Origin: JAWXCF01 sp034440515
GTDB taxonomy: Bacteria; Bacteroidota; Bacteroidia; CAILMK01
DNA length: 23,987 bases
Reading direction: 5' to 3'
Assembly: GCA_034440515.1 (NCBI GenBank)
Contig: JAWXCF010000036.1
Location: forward strand, 1 to 23,987
Numbering within the stretch: the first letter of the stretch is position 1; every line of letters begins with the position of its first letter. Below the pieces are notes generated by a model. It saw only the letters and a program-made list of their open reading frames with translations. It was not told the origin of the DNA and made no database searches. Positions 22,579-23,987 of this stretch are shown here, piece after piece. The position numbers and the translations under genes are program-made.

Positions 22579-23817
22579 TTATTCTAAGTAATTCAAATCT
22601 TTATGAAATGTTTCTTTGCTAAATGTCGTAGCCAATATGGCTAAACCAATACATATTCCACCTATTAAAGTGGCTGCGCCTATATAACCCATATCTACTC
22701 TAAGCCATTGAAATGCAGCAGCAATAGGATACACTGCTGCTCGAACAAAATTTGGGGAACTTGTTGTGACTGTAGCTCGCAGGTTTGTTCCAAATTGCTC
22801 AGATGCTAACATAACAAAAATTGCCCAATAACCGGTTAATGCTCCAATTAGGAAGCATACTAAATAGAAATACGAAACGGTAACCCCATTTGCTGTTAAA
22901 TACAATACGCAGCTAAGTATGGTTGTAGCTAAGAATATATAGAGTGTTTGTTTTCTACTTTTCAATATTTGACAAAGTGTACCACTTATTATATCACCTA
23001 GACTAAGTCCTAAATAAGCATACAAAATACACTTAGCCCTAGTTACTTCACCTTGTACCATCAGCTTTTCGGCAAATTCTGGCCCTCCAATTATAAAGGT
23101 GCTTATGGTAAACCAAATTGGTAAACCTATCAGTATCCCCGAGAAATATTTTCGAAGATTTCTAGCCGAGCTAAACAATGTGAAGAAATTGCCTTTACTC
23201 ACACCTCTTTTAGACTCTAAGTCTTTAAATAAGCTTGATTCTGAAACTCCAACTCTAAGCGCCAATAGTCCTAAACCCAATACACCACCTATAAAGTAAG
23301 ATGTTCGCCAAGTAGTCAATGACCCAGTCAATGCACTAGTAACTGCACCTAATGCTCCGAAAACAACAACAACCATAGTTCCAACTCCACGTTGCTCTTT
23401 CCTAGTTGATTCAGCTATTAAAGTAATGCCAGCTCCTAATTCTCCTGCAAGACCTACACCAGCTATAAATCTACAAATTTCATATTGTTGTACATTTTCG
23501 ACCAGACCATTTGCAATGTTGGCAACGGAATACATAATTATTGAGCCAAACAATACTTTAAGTCTGCCCATTTTATCGCCCAAAACTCCCCACAATATGC
23601 CACCTATCAACATCCCAATCATTTGAATGCTCAGCATATTTTCACCTATTCTAATGCGTTCTAACTTATCTATGACGCCTACTCCAATCAGACTTGCATC
23701 TCTAACTACTCCAAACAGTACCAAGTCATATAAATCAACAAAATAACCTAAAGCGGCTACTATTACAATTAAACTATAAGGACTGCCTGTGCTTGCTCGG
23801 TTTTCCGTTAAATCCAT
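22579..23817 (-). CDS. MFS transporter, metabolite:H+ symporter-like
   Basis: The 412-residue protein has about twelve membrane helices of the major facilitator superfamily. DLYDLVLFG (28-36) in helix one and GDKMGRLKVL (80-89, motif A) between helices two and three are clear. CRFIAGVGLAGELGAG, later in the N-terminal half, is the RxxxGxGxxGE pattern of the metabolite:H+ symporter and sugar-porter-like groups. The substrate is unknown; an organic acid or other small metabolite is a guess from resemblance. The ATG at 23817 lies only 4 bases after a -7 box, so the message could be leaderless. Upstream on the same strand is tRNA-Val, separated by a terminator. Confidence 0.88.
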   Translation of the reverse strand: MDLTENRASTGSPYSLIVIVAALGYFVDLYDLVLFGVVRDASLIGVGVIDKLERIRIGENMLSIQMIGMLIGGILWGVLGDKMGRLKVLFGSIIMYSVANIANGLVENVQQYEICRFIAGVGLAGELGAGITLIAESTRKEQRGVGTMVVVVFGALGAVTSALTGSLTTWRTSYFIGGVLGLGLLALRVGVSESSLFKDLESKRGVSKGNFFTLFSSARNLRKYFSGILIGLPIWFTISTFIIGGPEFAEKLMVQGEVTRAKCILYAYLGLSLGDIISGTLCQILKSRKQTLYIFLATTILSCVLYLTANGVTVSYFYLVCFLIGALTGYWAIFVMLASEQFGTNLRATVTTSSPNFVRAAVYPIAAAFQWLRVDMGYIGAATLIGGICIGLAILATTFSKETFHKDLNYLE

Positions 23818-23821
23818 TTGC

Positions 23822-23829
23822 CAAATCTA
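23822..23829 (-). promoter_or_regulatory. Candidate -7 box for the MFS gene
   Basis: The minus strand reads TAGATTTG, an exact TAnnTTTG match, with 4 bases between it and the ATG at 23817. Transcription would begin at or very near the start codon. No exact -33 TTTG is visible in the A/T-rich upstream sequence. Confidence 0.4.
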
Positions 23830-23872
23830 TAAATAAAAATAAATAAATAAAAAGAGAATTTGGGGCATAAAA

Positions 23873-23896
23873 AAAGCCTATCTTTTGATAGGCTTT
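23873..23896 (-). terminator. Rho-independent terminator after tRNA-Val
   Basis: AAAGCCTATC (23873-23882) and GATAGGCTTT (23887-23896) form a perfect 10-base stem with loop TTTT. On the minus strand the stem is followed by a run of T, the complement of the A run at about 23869-23875. It lies 13 bases past the 3' end of tRNA-Val and separates the tRNA from the MFS gene. Confidence 0.88.
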
Positions 23897-23908
23897 GATG
23901 TTTTGGAG

Positions 23909-23983
23909 TGGGGGCTATAGGATTCGAACCTATGACCCTCTGCTTGTAAGGCAGATGCTCTGAACCAGCTGAGCTAAGCCCCC
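23909..23983 (-). tRNA. tRNA-Val (anticodon UAC)
   Basis: The minus strand folds into a complete 75-base cloverleaf. The acceptor stem is GGGGGCT/AGCCCCC, the D stem GCTC/GAGC, and the anticodon stem TCTGC/GCAGA with loop CTTACAA giving anticodon TAC. The variable loop is GGGTC and the T arm is ATAGG-TTCGAAT-CCTAT. The discriminator is A; CCA is not encoded and must be added after transcription. It reads GTA and probably other valine codons. The extra G at its 5' side (23984) could extend the acceptor run but lies outside the standard stem. Confidence 0.97.
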
Positions 23984-23987
23984 CTTA

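Noticed and set aside
1..23987. CRISPR arrays, insertion sequences, prophage genes, toxin-antitoxin or defence genes
   Set aside because: No regularly spaced repeats, transposase, integrase or phage-like proteins and no recognised defence domains were seen on either strand. The YwqK-like repeats at 7297-8478 do not by themselves indicate an antitoxin, as no toxin gene is adjacent.

Overview
The window looks like chromosomal core sequence from a member of the Bacteroidota (Cytophaga/Flavobacterium/Chitinophaga-type). It is AT-rich and almost wall-to-wall coding. Start codons have no clear Shine-Dalgarno sequence; several are preceded by short A/T stretches instead. Several gene starts follow matches to the Bacteroidota -7 promoter element TAnnTTTG, often extended as TTTGCA or TTTGCACC. 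The gene families fit: a Bacteroidota-style ExbB-ExbD-ExbD-TonB cluster, a fused FtcD and class I fructose bisphosphatase. I see no insertion sequence, phage, CRISPR array or rRNA.

Layout. Positions 1-142 are non-coding and hold G/C-rich palindromes, a -7-like box and a terminator-like hairpin. Positions 143-4003 (minus) are a compact three-gene run, hutI - ftcD - histone-deacetylase-like amidohydrolase, covering the late steps of histidine degradation; hutH and hutU are not in the window. Divergent from hutI is a gamma-carbonic-anhydrase-like hexapeptide protein, convergent with class I fbp. Then come a GNAT acetyltransferase and aspartokinase (plus, overlapping), a secreted MORN-like hypothetical protein (minus), and a large membrane-anchored protein joining a long AsmA-like region to a GT51 glycosyltransferase domain without a transpeptidase. 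Next is the Kup potassium transporter (plus), closed by a strong bidirectional terminator.

Positions 12603-18495 (minus) form the most coherent unit: exbB - exbD - exbD - tonB - small membrane protein - PstS-like lipoprotein - secreted TPR protein. The first four would use the proton-motive force to energise TonB for outer-membrane receptors. The last three are an accessory set whose role is not obvious from sequence. A 328-base A/T-rich gap with candidate regulatory sites precedes the unit. To the right are an APC amino-acid permease and a dicarboxylate/amino acid:cation symporter (plus), a DedA protein and an MFS transporter (minus), and finally a tRNA-Val(UAC) with its own terminator (minus).

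The region is mostly housekeeping and transport, and nothing in it is clearly a new defence or mobile system. The items most worth a second look are the AsmA-like/GT51 fusion, the three accessory genes behind exbBDD-tonB (one with no conventional start codon at the expected place), the deacetylase-like gene in the histidine operon, a possible small RNA at the left edge, and a repeated pattern in which the TTTG of a -7 box offers a misleading upstream TTG start codon.
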